Assembly: GCA_035079385.1 (NCBI GenBank)
Contig: JAVHKY010000082.1
Location: 1 to 64,000 of the forward strand
Reading direction: 5' to 3'
Source: Aspidiotus rigidus
Lineage: Eukaryota; Arthropoda; Insecta; Hemiptera; Diaspididae
DNA: 64,000 nt
Under the pieces are notes generated by a model. The model saw only the letters and a list, made by a program, of their open reading frames with translations. It had not been told where the DNA came from and did not search any database. Shown here piece after piece: positions 26,016 through 36,528 of this stretch (positions are counted from its first letter, which is position 1; each line of letters begins with the position of its first letter). A program made the translations under genes and the position numbers.

Positions 26016-26402
26016 TGTTATGTACCTGCACCTTTGCACCTATAGTTTTCGCGTATAAGATTTGCCCCTTATAGTATTCGAGTATTCGCGTATAAGCCTT
26101 GCACCTTATCGTATTCGTGTATCTTATAGTATTAGCATATCGCAATCTATTCTCCTCTTTTGCACCTCTTATACATCTGTATTTATAATCCTATACGCAC
26201 CTCTTATTTTACGCACCGTATCTACGTCGCTATTCCATCGACATACATATTTTATTTTTATGACTTTAACCGACTCATCTTTTTGCCCTTCTTCCAATCT
26301 GTATATCTATATTTCCAAAATGTACCTATATAAAGCCTGGCAGTGTACAATAAACGAACTGTTAATTCTCAAAACTTTAATTTGTTGGAGCCGCACATAA
26401 CA
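26016..26402 (+). mobile_element. solo LTR inserted in PLE coding region
   Basis: A 387-bp unit starting TGTTATGT and ending ACATAACA (8-bp inverted ends, TG...CA), with TATATAAAG near 26329 and AATAAA near 26349, as in an LTR promoter and poly(A) signal. It is flanked by TCTT on both sides (26012-26015, 26403-26406), a 4-bp target duplication. Removing it with one TCTT keeps the PLE frame. The 4-bp duplication suits a Ty3/gypsy element. Confidence 0.85.
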
Positions 26403-26406
26403 TCTT

Positions 26407-26801
26407 GCCTCAAAGATCCAATCCCAAAATTGGAGAAGTCTGGAATCCATCAACTGAAATGTACGTGTGGCGATGTTTATATCGGGCAATCTGGTCGATC
26501 TATAAAGATTAGGTTCAATGAACATCTACGTGATTTCAAAAATCTTCAAAATTCCTCAAAAAAGTCACCAGATTCTCCCTCAGCCATGGCTAGACATTGT
26601 AACCAAGAAAACCACAGCTTCGATGGAGTCGTTGCCTCCCCCCTCCAATATTGTGAGAAAGGAGCTAAGATGAACCGATTAGAAGAGTATTATACTTTAA
26701 ACTCTATAAATCGACACTGTAATAATGTTCTAAATGACTCAGACGTTTTTTTCAATCCTTTTATACGTTATATGCTAGATGAGTCACCTGTTCGTACATG
26801 A
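26407..26801 (+). pseudogene. PLE GIY-YIG endonuclease part (continues 24867-26015)
   Basis: In frame after the solo LTR: LKDPIPKLEKSGIHQLKCTCGDVYIGQSGRSIKIRFNEHL, i.e. a GIY-YIG core in which the first motif reads GIH rather than GIY. This is followed by MARHCNQENHSFDG and a C-terminus ending SPVRT at the TGA. The copy at 37.3 kb keeps GIY at this place. From 26556 onwards the sequence is also present inverted in the left arm. Confidence 0.88.
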
Positions 26802-27208
26802 AATTTCTCCTTTCTTTTTTTTTTTTTTCTTTCTTTTCCTTTTGTTTTATTCTCTTACGTATCACACTCTTAGGTTATTCTCCGCAATGTTGCTCAGTTA
26901 CGCCTGATGATGTACTGCTACTTGTACGAAACCGGTCGCGTTAAAATAAAGGGTCAATTGTGGACTTAAAATATTATTTTTAATTTTGTGTATTTTAATT
27001 TTAATTTTAATTTTGTGAATTTTGATCTTTATTTAAATTTCTATAATTTCGACTCTTTGTAAAATTCAAAATTTCGGTTTCAAAATTACACCCTGTGTTC
27101 CACCATTGACTTTCAATTTGTTACGAGTGTGACTACAGTTAATAATAATAATAATGATTGAATTCTAACCCTTGTGTACGTTACGATTAATCATATTTGA
27201 TGGGAGTA
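26556..27208 (+). repeat. right inverted arm of PLE (3' end)
   Basis: The counterpart of 24215-24866. It holds the ORF end, poly(T) tracts, the hammerhead-like motif and the 3' terminus at GATGGGAGTA. The near identity of both arms points to a young insertion. Confidence 0.9.
26900..26943 (+). ncRNA. hammerhead-ribozyme-like motif, right PLE arm
   Basis: ACGC (26900-26903), CTGATGA (904-910), one T, stem II GTAC (912-915) with GTAC (924-927), GAAA (928-931), self-complementary CCGG, TC as the cleavage dinucleotide, then GCGT pairing with ACGC. All invariant hammerhead core bases are present. The only departure is an extra U between CUGAUGA and stem II. Short stem III of this kind usually acts as a dimer. 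It would cut the RNA after C937. Confidence 0.7.
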
Positions 27209-28239
27209 GAACTGAGGAGTGAGGACTCACTTGATGTCTTTGACATTGAAACTAACGATCAGGCAAATTGTATCTTTTGGACAATGAGGGAAGACTATTT
27301 CTCTCTGATTGTTAATGAATAAGAATACCTACCATATCTGATGGCGATGCCTTTTAGGTTTAATTCTTAATTGTGGATAAAGTTTTATTTTTGGTACATT
27401 GAACTCGAAATTTCTAATCCTAATGAGAAGTCAAGCACAGACAAGCTGTGATAAAGAAGGAATCACAAAAGTAGTCAGAACAATGTATGCAATTATTGCC
27501 CGTACATTAGTTTTTACTTCACGATGCAAGACTTTATTGGACAGTGAGAGAAACTTCTTAATCCTCTTTCTGTTGTCTTGTATCATGCACAATGCTTTCT
27601 TGAAATTAGGTCTTACAATTGTTCAAATATACTCGTCCTGTGATTGAGATTTGTTGAAATACAAACTATCTATGCAAATATTGCTATTTGATCCAACCAC
27701 AAACAAGACTGAAATAAGTGCCATAGCTTTCTTAGTTGAAAGAGTGGGGTTGGTGATGCTCATTACAAAACTCAAAAAATTCACTGAAAAATGTTCCATG
27801 CATGCAAGACTCTTTTCCTACACCACTGAAATGATCCATAACACCATTTTAACATTAATTAGTTGTGATACACAAAAGTGGACATGACTTAATTGAAACC
27901 TAAAGTAAACAGAAAGCACTGGGAATGATTGCGCGCAGTGCTCTTACTAATTTCGTGACTCCCTGTGTTTGACTTCTCATCACAATAAAAAATTCCCACT
28001 TCAATGTACAAAAGAATTATTTCCACAGTACCCTCAAATAACATTTTAGTCGTCGTATACAGTACCTTGGAATGAAGACTTCGTTATTTTATTTTTATTT
28101 ATTTTTTTTTCATTTTCCACTTCTACGTAATTCTTTTTTTTTTTCCTTGGAATATGAATATTGGTTCATCAATGCATTTTCCAGTTTCATATTCTCCATT
28201 TATGTAACTTGGTCCTTACTTTAGCCCAGTATATTGACG
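27209..28239. other. anonymous stretch
   Basis: Two small plus-strand ORFs (27399-27647, 27651-27887) show no known motif. Poly(T) lies near 28088-28142. Confidence 0.35.
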
Positions 28240-28247
28240 GCTTACAG

Positions 28248-28867
28248 CAGTGTCTCTCAACCGGGTTGCCGCAAGATTTTGATCAAAAATATGAATCAAT
28301 ATGAACTAAGAAAAGAATATCAAATTTTTTCTATTAACTCGAAAAAGTAATCATATGAACAGTTATCTGACCTATATGTTCCAGCTTTTGAAAGATGTAA
28401 ATTGCAGTTGTAATTTCATAAACTTGAGTCTAAATGTGCACTGAATGTCATAAAAATTGAAATTTTTCGGCGAAAAGACAAAAAAAAAAAAAACAATTGT
28501 TTTCAAGTTTCCCGATAAAATTTGGAATTAGGAGAGCCCGCGGGGTTCCTCAGCAAGTGCAAGAAACATTTAGACTCTTTTGCATATATTGCTGGCAGAA
28601 CTCAAAATTTTCTTGACTCTCGGCGGATGGTCAAAGCATCCGCTTCTCAGAACGCCGCAGTATTGGGAAAGAAGGATAAGGCCTCATATGACCATTTTGT
28701 AAGGCCACGACTCCTGAAATCAAGGGTAAGAAATCAGTGAAGACATGAAAATGTTACAATGCAAAAAAATTTTTGGATACAATTTTGGTGTTTTGGAAAT
28801 GTTGTGCCGCGGGAATATCGTCTCATGGAAAAATGTGCCGCGGTGTAAGAAAGGTTGAGAAACACTG
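28248..28867. mobile_element. hAT-type non-autonomous element with perfect 8-bp TSD
   Basis: A 620-bp unit. The ends CAGTGTCTCTCAACC and the complement of CAGTGTTTCTCAACC differ at one base. Both sides carry GCTTACAG (28240-28247 and 28868-28875), an exact 8-bp duplication as made by hAT transposases. Inside, 28522-28740 is an open frame of 72 codons without recognisable domain. Confidence 0.9.
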
Positions 28868-28875
28868 GCTTACAG

Positions 28876-29570
28876 TATATTAGACTCATGGCTCAATTGA
28901 CGGACTCCTCTTCTTTAGCCTAGTATAGCGTAATGTACAACTCTGCTAAATGTTCGCACTGTATATTATTGGATCACATCTCGTCTCCCCGGATTTTTTG
29001 TCTTGAAAGTTTTTGAAACTGTCTTTATACGGTCTTATTTTCATTGATTGTTCTGATATAAATAGCTATCATTAATGTACATCTTACGTGTTTGTTATCA
29101 AAGTCAAGGTAAGAAGCATATATAACACGAAAAAGAACGTGAGAAATACTTTTAGAATGTCAAAAGACTAAATAGGCCTATACGTGTCCACGGCGCTCAG
29201 ACGCGTTTCGAGAGCATTTCAAATAATTCTCTCGCAAAGTCACCGGATTAACGTCACTTTTTACTCAAATGTGTTCCATTCTGTTTGGCAAGTTCAGAGC
29301 GATATCGGTAAAACGTGTTGTGAAAAAAATTGACCAGAGGGTAGGGAACGCAGAAAACAACTGTTTGTCCTATTTTTAATACTTTCGATTTTTCGATTTT
29401 TGGCCGCCAAAAAAATCGTTGAATACCATTATGGGGCAGTCAGGAAAATGGTGGCGCACGGTTCAGGAGGGTTCATTTCTGCGTTAATGCCGCTGCATAC
29501 ACAGTATATAGTCCCTTTAGGTTCATTGATTGATCCCAAACTGAGTTGCATTGTGTAGAGCACGCACAGA
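28876..29570. other. anonymous stretch
   Basis: No gene or classified repeat recognised. Confidence 0.4.
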
Positions 29571-29754
29571 TAAGGAGCATTCCATATTACATTATTCTCC
29601 TACGTGTTTCTTAACGTTGATCTTATAGGTGTTTGTGGTTGCATACTTATGTTCATCCTAGAGGGTTTGCCATAAGAATAATGTTAGAAACACTACCAAA
29701 TTGATAACACGTAGGAGAATAAGTATGCGATATGGAATACTGAAAAAGCCTTAT
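29571..29754. mobile_element. MITE family A, copy 2
   Basis: The ends TAAGGAGCATTCCATAT and ATATGGAATACTGAAAAAGC are inverted. The inner arms hold ATTCTCCTACGTG and CACGTAGGAGAAT. Flanked by TA dinucleotides. Confidence 0.75.
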
Positions 29755-30014
29755 AGGGAGGACTAGGCAGGACTGCAGTATCGACGTTGGGTTTCCCGTT
29801 CTTCTCTCTCGGTAGGGCCCTCGATACTTTGTGAATATTTTCTTGAATCGCAACGATAACTCCGTTCAGTAGAAACCTCTCGATAATCGCAGTTGATTCA
29901 CGACCACTAGGTGGAAGGTGGTTCGTTTGTATCTTATTTGTACATTATCAGTAAGTTATAATAATATACTAGTAATATTTATAATACCTAGTAACACTTT
30001 ATAAAATCTTATAT

Positions 30015-32518
30015 AGCCGGTTAGAAATCGACATAAAATGCTGATTTGAAAACATTTCTGGATAACAAGCGGGATTTTGTTGAAATACGTGAGGAATGTC
30101 ATCAGGAATAACATATTAAGAATCCCACCCCCCACTACCATTGGTAAATTTTTTGTGGAAGGTTTTAGCCCCCTAAAATCCTGTTTTTCAAAATATCTCT
30201 GAAAATATGCATTTAAGAAGGAAAAGTTTCGAACAAAATTTGTTCCTTATGAAATTTCCAACAAAATGCACTATACATAAGTCAACTTTGATGCAATAGT
30301 CACCAAGAAATGGGGCAGACGAGATCCTAAAATTAAACTAAATTTCTATTACAGCTAACTATACGAGTATAATAATCATATACCGAACGTAATACTGCAG
30401 ACTAATAAGACAAAATGTGTGAAGAATACTTTGCGAGGACTAAGCGGATGAAAAAAAAACAGATGTTTGAAAATCTTTGCGTTCAGGGGTTTATTTATGC
30501 GTAAAGGTACAAAGACAAGTTTGTATTCTATCTTCCCAGTCTCAGATACAAAATAGTTTGCAAAAGATGCTTACTCTTTTCTCGATGGTGGATTTTTTCT
30601 TCGGAAAGTTGTCTGGGGAGATGATCAAACTTACAGTGATATTTGTGACTTATACATTTCCTTCATTCTGTCACATTACGGAAAAAATTGCATGATTGTG
30701 TTTGGTGGATACACAGAATCTAATACAAAGTCTGTCGAACATGACCGAAGATATTCAACAGTGGCGACGGTAGAGGTTGAGGTTAGGGAAAACATTGTAG
30801 CCAAAGTGAAACAAAAAATATTCCTTGCTAGTAGCCAAAATAAGATCCAGTTCATTGAACTAATCTCGTCAAAGCTCTCTGGAGCAAATATCTCGTGCAA
30901 AACTGCAGTTGGTGATGCGGACACTGTTGTAGAACAAACGGCTATAGAAATAGCACACAGCGGACAGGAGGTGATTGTCGTTGGCGAAGATATTGACTTG
31001 CTAGTTCTGTTGGTAGCTCGGACACCTGCATCTTGTAATATCTCATGTATGAAGAGTGGAAAGGGGAAAACAGCCAGTCGATTTTACAACATTACCAACA
31101 TTCAGAATACAATGCCGCAGGTCAAAGAAAAATATTATTTTCGCATGCCGTGAGTGGCTGTGACACAACATCAGCAATATATAGAAAAGGGAAAAGAAAA
31201 TGCTACAATAGACCAAATGGAGAATGTGTTGTTAATATTTCAGAACCCCGAGTCTAAAGGCAATGATATTTTTAAAGCAGGCTGTCAATATTTCATAAAA
31301 CTGTACTCTGGAAAAGTGAAAGAAAAATCGCTTTCAAAATTACGGTTTCAACAATTTGTGGACAGTGCTACAAAAAGTAGTGTATACCTCGCATCTCTAC
31401 CACCAACTGAGGAGGCTGTGCGTCAACATGTATACAGACTATATTTACAAGTACAAGAATGGCTTGGAGTTCACAAATCACCCGAGCAATGGGGTTGGAA
31501 ATTGAAGGATGGTTGCTTTCTGCCAATTGCAAGTACACAAGCTGCCGCTCCCGACCAACTGTTAAACTTAATTTCGTGTGCATGTTGTAAGGGCTGTTCT
31601 CGCAAATGTGGATGTAAGAAAGCAGGTACGTGTCTCAAGTTTTTTCTTTGAAAGCCTTGAAGGTTTTAGTATCTTCCGAAAAGCAATTAATTATATTTTT
31701 TACCTTTGTAGAATGTCCTACTAACATTCCTCTCATTTAAGAGCTTAGTAACCAAAGTTTACTCAAGATATTTTCTTGGCCATTAAATAATAATCTTTCT
31801 TTTTTTATAGGTTTGAAATGTTCTAATCTGTGCAAGGATTGCAAAGGAATTGCTTGCCTCAATGCAACAGAATTGAAATTGGAGGAGGAGGACGAAGATG
31901 AGGACAATCCTGAATTCACAGAACTACCAGATTGGCACGTGGAAGAAGAAGAAGAAGAGAGAAATGAAGAGAGCGAGAAGGAGTAGAGGTAATAAGAAGA
32001 AGAAGGAGAATAGTCATTCATGTGATACCTATTTCTTATTACAGTTATTATCTATACTGATTTCATGCTTCTTTTTCATCCTTACCAAGCTTGATTAATA
32101 TACTCTACAAGAAAATTGAGAAAATAACTAACGTTTGAAAGTCTGCAGTATTACGTTCGGTATATGATTATTATACTCGTATAGTTAGTGTAATAGAAAT
32201 GTAGTTTAATTTTAAGATCTTGTCTGCCCCTTCTCTTGGTGACTATTGCACCAAAGTTGACTTATGTATAGTTCATTTTGTTGCAAATTTCATAAGGAAC
32301 AACTTTTGTTCGAAACTTTTTCTTCTTAAATGCATACTTTCAGAGATATTTTGAAAAACAGGATTTTAGGGGGCTAAAACCTTCCACAAAAAATTTACCA
32401 ATGGGAGTGGGGGGTGGGATTCTTAATATGTTATTCCTGATGACATTCCTCACATATTCCAACAAAGTCCCGCTTGTTATCTAAAAATGTTATTGAATGT
32501 GCATATTTCTAACCGGCT
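30015..32518. mobile_element. DNA element with ~385-bp terminal inverted repeats (XPG/CXC cargo)
   Basis: Inverted arms 30015-30403 and 32140-32518 are similar along their whole length: outer ends AGCCGGTTAGAAAT and its complement, inner ends CTGCAGACT and AGTCTGCAG. Between them lies one spliced plus-strand gene. No DDE transposase is visible, so the unit is either non-autonomous or uses an unrecognised enzyme. XPG nuclease plus Cys-rich domains are known from Academ transposons, which makes that superfamily a candidate. No clear target duplication was found. Confidence 0.75.
30557..31986 (+). pseudogene. XPG/PIN-like nuclease with C-terminal Cys-rich CXC domain
   Basis: Exon 1 (30557-31625) opens FAKDAYSFLDGGFFLRKVVW and holds the acidic patches expected of FEN/XPG nucleases: FLDGG, IVFGGY (Asp usual at the first Gly), GDADTVVEQTA and VVGEDIDLLVLL. 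Then come LPPTEEAVRQHVYR, QVQEWLG and WGWKL. A Cys-rich tail CACCKGCSRKCGCKKAG is completed in exon 2 (31811-31986) by LKCSNLCKDCKGIACLN and an acidic end, stop TAG. The intron (AG/GTACGT...TTATAG) joins in phase 1. At 31118-31190 the family-like text (SHAVSGCDTTSAIYRKGK) is in another frame, implying two compensating indels, and the main frame has a TGA at 31151. An upstream TAG at 30554 cuts the N-terminus. Function is inferred only. Confidence 0.65.
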
Positions 32519-34284
32519 AATAATATTAAATTCGGTTAATCTACGAACCGAGCTTCTCTTGCTAATGAAAGAGCTTTGCTGTGATTCTGTTATCGGCGTT
32601 AATGCGTCTGGCTTAGTGACTTTACCCATTAGATAAGGACAGGTTAATCTAACATACTTTCTACCTACTTGTGAGTCAACGAAAAGGAAATTTTATCGAC
32701 CCTACAGACGTCGCGTAGCGTTGTGAAAAAAAATTCTCCATAAAGTGGTATCTATAAAGTCGTTTATATTTCTCTGAAGTGGTCACTCAGCTAGCTTACG
32801 ATATACAGTGTGTATGTATGTACGAGTACATGTACGTAGTATAGTTACCGGTACTAATATTATTGAGGTTTCATGCAGCATAGTACGGATATAGACAGAT
32901 ACTATCCAAGATGTTGAATGCGTTTGCAAATTTCAATGAATTACAAAGAATTTGTGGACGAGACTCCGAACGTACGTACATACATCAGTATAACGAGATA
33001 TGTACGCATTTTGGAATAAATATGTATAGGTACTTAGGTAGGTATAGATACTGGTTGCGAATAGCTTCACTAAACGACGCATATTATATGACTGTACACA
33101 CAAAGTGTATAAGCTGCTACTACTGCTGTTGTTGCTGCTGCTGATGCTGATGCTGCTGATGCTGATGCTGAAAAGAATTGCGAAACAAAGGTGACGAACG
33201 CATCGTTAAACAGATCCGCATTTTTGCACTTTAAATGTGTGAAACGAGGATATTATAGCTATCTGTAATAGGTATATTTCAAAAGAGTTGCCGTTTTCTC
33301 GCGCGCATTCGATAATAAGAACAAACAAGTAGGTAGGGAAAACGAAAAAGAAAGAAATTGCTCTCCCGAGTAATAATATATGGAACAGAAAAGGTGCCAA
33401 TTGTGTTGTCGATTATTGGCAGAATAATTGGCGCATTGTGTTTAATAAGAGGACGAACGACGCGACCGACGGTGTGTGACCGTCGATGTCGATGTCGATG
33501 TCGATGTCGTAGTCGTAGTCGTAGTCGTAGTCGTACAGTCGCGTTCGTTTTACTTTTACGTACCTCTAGCCTATATGCGAGTCGAGTAGGTACCAACGAT
33601 TTGCACGGCGACCGCGACGAGGAATGACCAGACTTGGACTGGAAGACATGAGAAATCAACAAATCAGCAAACTGACTGGACCACCTTGCAGTAGTATACT
33701 AGCGATATATTATTTCTCTATCTCCCTCACACACGCACACTTATACGCTCTCTTTTTATTATAATGCGTTCTCGATGGAATGCGTTTATGTTCGTTTTCA
33801 ACTTGTGATATATGACGGCGATTCATCCTCTCAAGCCATGTGTTTTCTTCGTCTTCTTCTTCTTCTTCTTCTTCTTCTTCTTCTTCATAGCATGTTGTCA
33901 CTGTACACGATTTTACGCTGATAACGACAGTATGTGCAGTATATAGGTACATATATATATATATATATATATCCGTTTAAGAAGAAACTGTTCGCTGCAC
34001 AGAAGGCACGTACACCATGCAAAATGTATATTTTCATAAGTACTAGGTATATACTTATTTATATTATATGGGTATACAGTATGCATGAACGTAAGGAAGA
34101 CTGAATTGTTTGTGTACAAGTATGAGAGTACAAACTAGGCTATACACTTCAAGAGGGTACTACGTTCTCGAACACGAAACACGGCGATCATGATGTTTTC
34201 TGTGCGTCCGCGTATTTTTCACAACCTGTACAGTTTAGCTGTACTTGGGTAGGTACCCCATCCACAATATTACGACGCGGTTAT
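32519..34284. repeat. microsatellite-rich intergenic stretch
   Basis: Contains CTG/CTGATG repeats (about 33119-33171), GATGTC then GTAGTC repeats (33485-33535), a (TTC)n run (about 33850-33887) and a TA run (about 33950-33972). No gene was recognised. ORFs over these runs (Arg-rich, Glu-rich) are composition artefacts. Confidence 0.7.
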
Positions 34285-34542
34285 ATGGACTATTTCACAT
34301 CGCTTATATTCGGCGTCTATAAAATATGCGCGAGACAATCGCAATATCGCGTACCTGGACGACGCGACCTACTTGATGATGATGATGACAAAGAAAAGAA
34401 GAGAAAATATGAACAGCTGACCAGGGAAATAAGAAAAATATGGAGGATAGAAGATGTCGAAGTCATCCCGGTGGTACTGAGCAGTACAGGGCTGGTCCAT
34501 GTACAACTTCGAGAAAACCTCAAGAAAATAGGCTTACAATAA
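34285..34542 (+). pseudogene. non-LTR retrotransposon C-terminal tail fragment (copy 1)
   Basis: An open frame ending KYEQLTREIRKIWRIEDVEVIPVVLSSTGL...LRENLKKIGLQ. The order (K)Y-x-x-L-x-x-E-I-x-(K/R)-(I/L)-W, then VIPVV and a Leu-rich end, is the conserved tail found at the C-terminus of some LINE ORF2 proteins. A second, longer copy is at 36286-36528. Only the tail is present. Confidence 0.5.
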
Positions 34543-36044
34543 TTATGATAAATTTATAATAAGTAAAATGCAAAAAGCTATAGTGATAAAAGTATGTACT
34601 ATGTTAAGGATGTTTCTCAATGAAATGTAAACATTTCCAGCGCTTGGCGAGTTAACCCGCCTGCGTTGCGTTGGAGCCTTGTAAATGTCATAGACAGTGA
34701 TTTCGTGACAGCCAAAACTATCCAATGACATTTTTTCTCGTTTGAGAGAGTAGTAATTTATGTTTATTTTTGATTTGAAAAGGGGATTTTTGTCCATGAC
34801 CTTAGTACTGACAGTAGCATAGTGTATGTTTAGGGTTTCTGTGATTTTAGGGGGGTCTACTATTTCTCTACTATTTTTGTCTTCTTTCAATTTTTTATCA
34901 GGTCGGTCTCATTTATTTCTGTCTCGTTTACATATTTTTTTTAGTTCACTCCAATATTCCCTTGAGTTTCTGCACTGATTTAGTCGCTGATTGTAAAAAT
35001 CTATTCTATCTTTTCGTGTGCTTTTACCTATAGTTCAGCACTGATAGCTTTGAACTGTGTTCTTAGCATTCATATGTATTATCCCATTCTTTTCTCTTTC
35101 GAATCTGCTTCTAGAGTTCTTTTTTTATTTGGGACAGTTCGAGAGATTTGTTACTGAGCCAACATGTTCTTTTTTTTTCACCTTTCATGACTTTTATTTT
35201 TGTTGCTTCAAGGCTTTTTGATTTGAGGTTATTATAAATAGATATGAAACTTTCAAAGGCAGAGTCGACGCCGCAAAAATCTAATTTCTCCCAGGATTCT
35301 TGTTGCAATAGTTTTAGCAGTTTGTTGTGATTTAAAGAGGGGATACTTTTTATCGTCGCAGCTCTAGTTAATGTTATTGTGTGTTCCACCCTAGTAGTTG
35401 TTTACTTTTTCGGGGTATCATCTTCTTTTTTTTTTTTTTTTTTTTTTTTTCGTGCTCCAACCTCCCACTACAAAGGTATCATCTTCGTTCTCATTCGCAC
35501 TGAAAGGTATATTCGTTAATATGATGTTATTTCGGCGTTGATATTGTAAATTATTCGACTGAATTTCTTTTAGTTTGGCGATTTCAAAATGAAGATTTTT
35601 ATTCTCCTGTTCTACAGCGACTACTTTGAGATCTATGTTGGTGAGATGGTTTTGAATGACTTCGCTGGTCTCCTTAATGGTTTGAATCTGAGACTGGATT
35701 GGTAGAAGTTTCTCATCGGGAAGCTTGGACATACTCTCAAGATTTAGCTCGGACATTTTACTAGTAATTCTTGGTTGTTTCTTCAACTGACTACTTACAC
35801 TGGAGTCAGATTTTCTTTCGCCTTCTGAGAGATCCGAGGACCGCGACCTTTTGTTTACTGAGGTGCTGCAGTCTATGCACTTCCACTGATTCTTTTGTAC
35901 CTTTGTGAGACTTGTCCACGTTTTCGAGGCTATAGACAAACAGTTGCAGTGAAAATTTTTTTTGCAACTGTAGCAGAAGGGTAGTGTAGACTTTTTTTTG
36001 GCGATATTCTGTTGTAACATCGACCGCACTTACTATTTTCAGAC
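34543..36044 (-). pseudogene. CR1-like LINE: PHD-finger ORF1 and RT-linker fragments
   Basis: On the minus strand, ATG near 36044 begins MSENSKCGRCYNRIS. After a frame change in an A8 run (about 35992-35999), it continues FCYSCKKNFHCNCL...WKCIDC: a PHD-type zinc finger. A coiled coil follows (IQSQIQTIKETSEVIQNHL...), then QYQRRNNIILTNIPF, the ORF1 hallmark. Past a small insertion, 35111-35389 reads EKLDFCGVDSAFESFISIYN...KKRTCWLSNKSLEL and 34600-34890 reads IVDPPKITETLNIHYATVS, matching the linker between endonuclease and RT. Endonuclease and RT cores are missing, so the copy is internally deleted. Confidence 0.7.
35426..35474 (-). mobile_element. 49-bp poly(A) retroinsertion with 12-bp TSD
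   Basis: Flanked on both sides by GGTATCATCTTC (35414-35425 and 35475-35486). The insert is T25 followed by CGTGCTCCAACCTCCCACTA plus 4 bases, i.e. on the minus strand a 24-nt 3' end plus poly(A). It interrupts the LINE ORF1 frame. This is target-primed reverse transcription of an extremely 5'-truncated RNA. Confidence 0.85.
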
Positions 36045-36285
36045 ATGTGCGAAGTTTTTTTTGGTGTGCGACGAATGCTGTTGAAAAGACTGATGAAGAG
36101 CACTTATGTAAAACTATATAAACGATTTGTTGTGTAATTAAAAAGCGATAGGGTGAGTTTGAACTTGAAGCGAATAACCTGTTACTTAAGCTTTAATTTG
36201 ACCCTTCAGGCTAGATATTGTGCTGAAGTCAAAGGAAGAAGAATAACCTACTTTATAGATACAGTTAGTCCCTGGAACCAATAAT

Positions 36286-36528
36286 ATGACAAATACAGTC
36301 CAGAACAAAATGAGTAAATATAGAGAATTGGCGGAAGAGATACAGCGGATCTGGAAGACAAAGAGAAAAATCCTGCCCATTGTAGCAATGGCAACAGGAA
36401 TGATACCAAAGAAAACAGTCGAGAATGTACAAGAGCTGGGAGGTGCCAAACCCAAAATAAGAACAATGCAGAAAGCAGTGATACTCAATACTACCAGAAT
36501 AGTCCAAAAATTCATTGGCGAGGAATAA
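36286..36528 (+). pseudogene. non-LTR retrotransposon C-terminal tail fragment (copy 2)
   Basis: Reads KYRELAEEIQRIWKTKRKILPIVAMATGM, then a Lys-rich spacer and MQKAVILNTTRIVQKFI before TAA. It is parallel to copy 1 (34285-34542) but includes the final LQKxxLLxTxRIxRK-type helix. Both lie on the plus strand on either side of the minus-strand LINE. Confidence 0.5.

Noticed and set aside
33358..33662. Arg-rich ORFs on both strands near 33.5 kb
   Set aside because: Translation of GATGTC/GTAGTC hexamer-triplet repeats.
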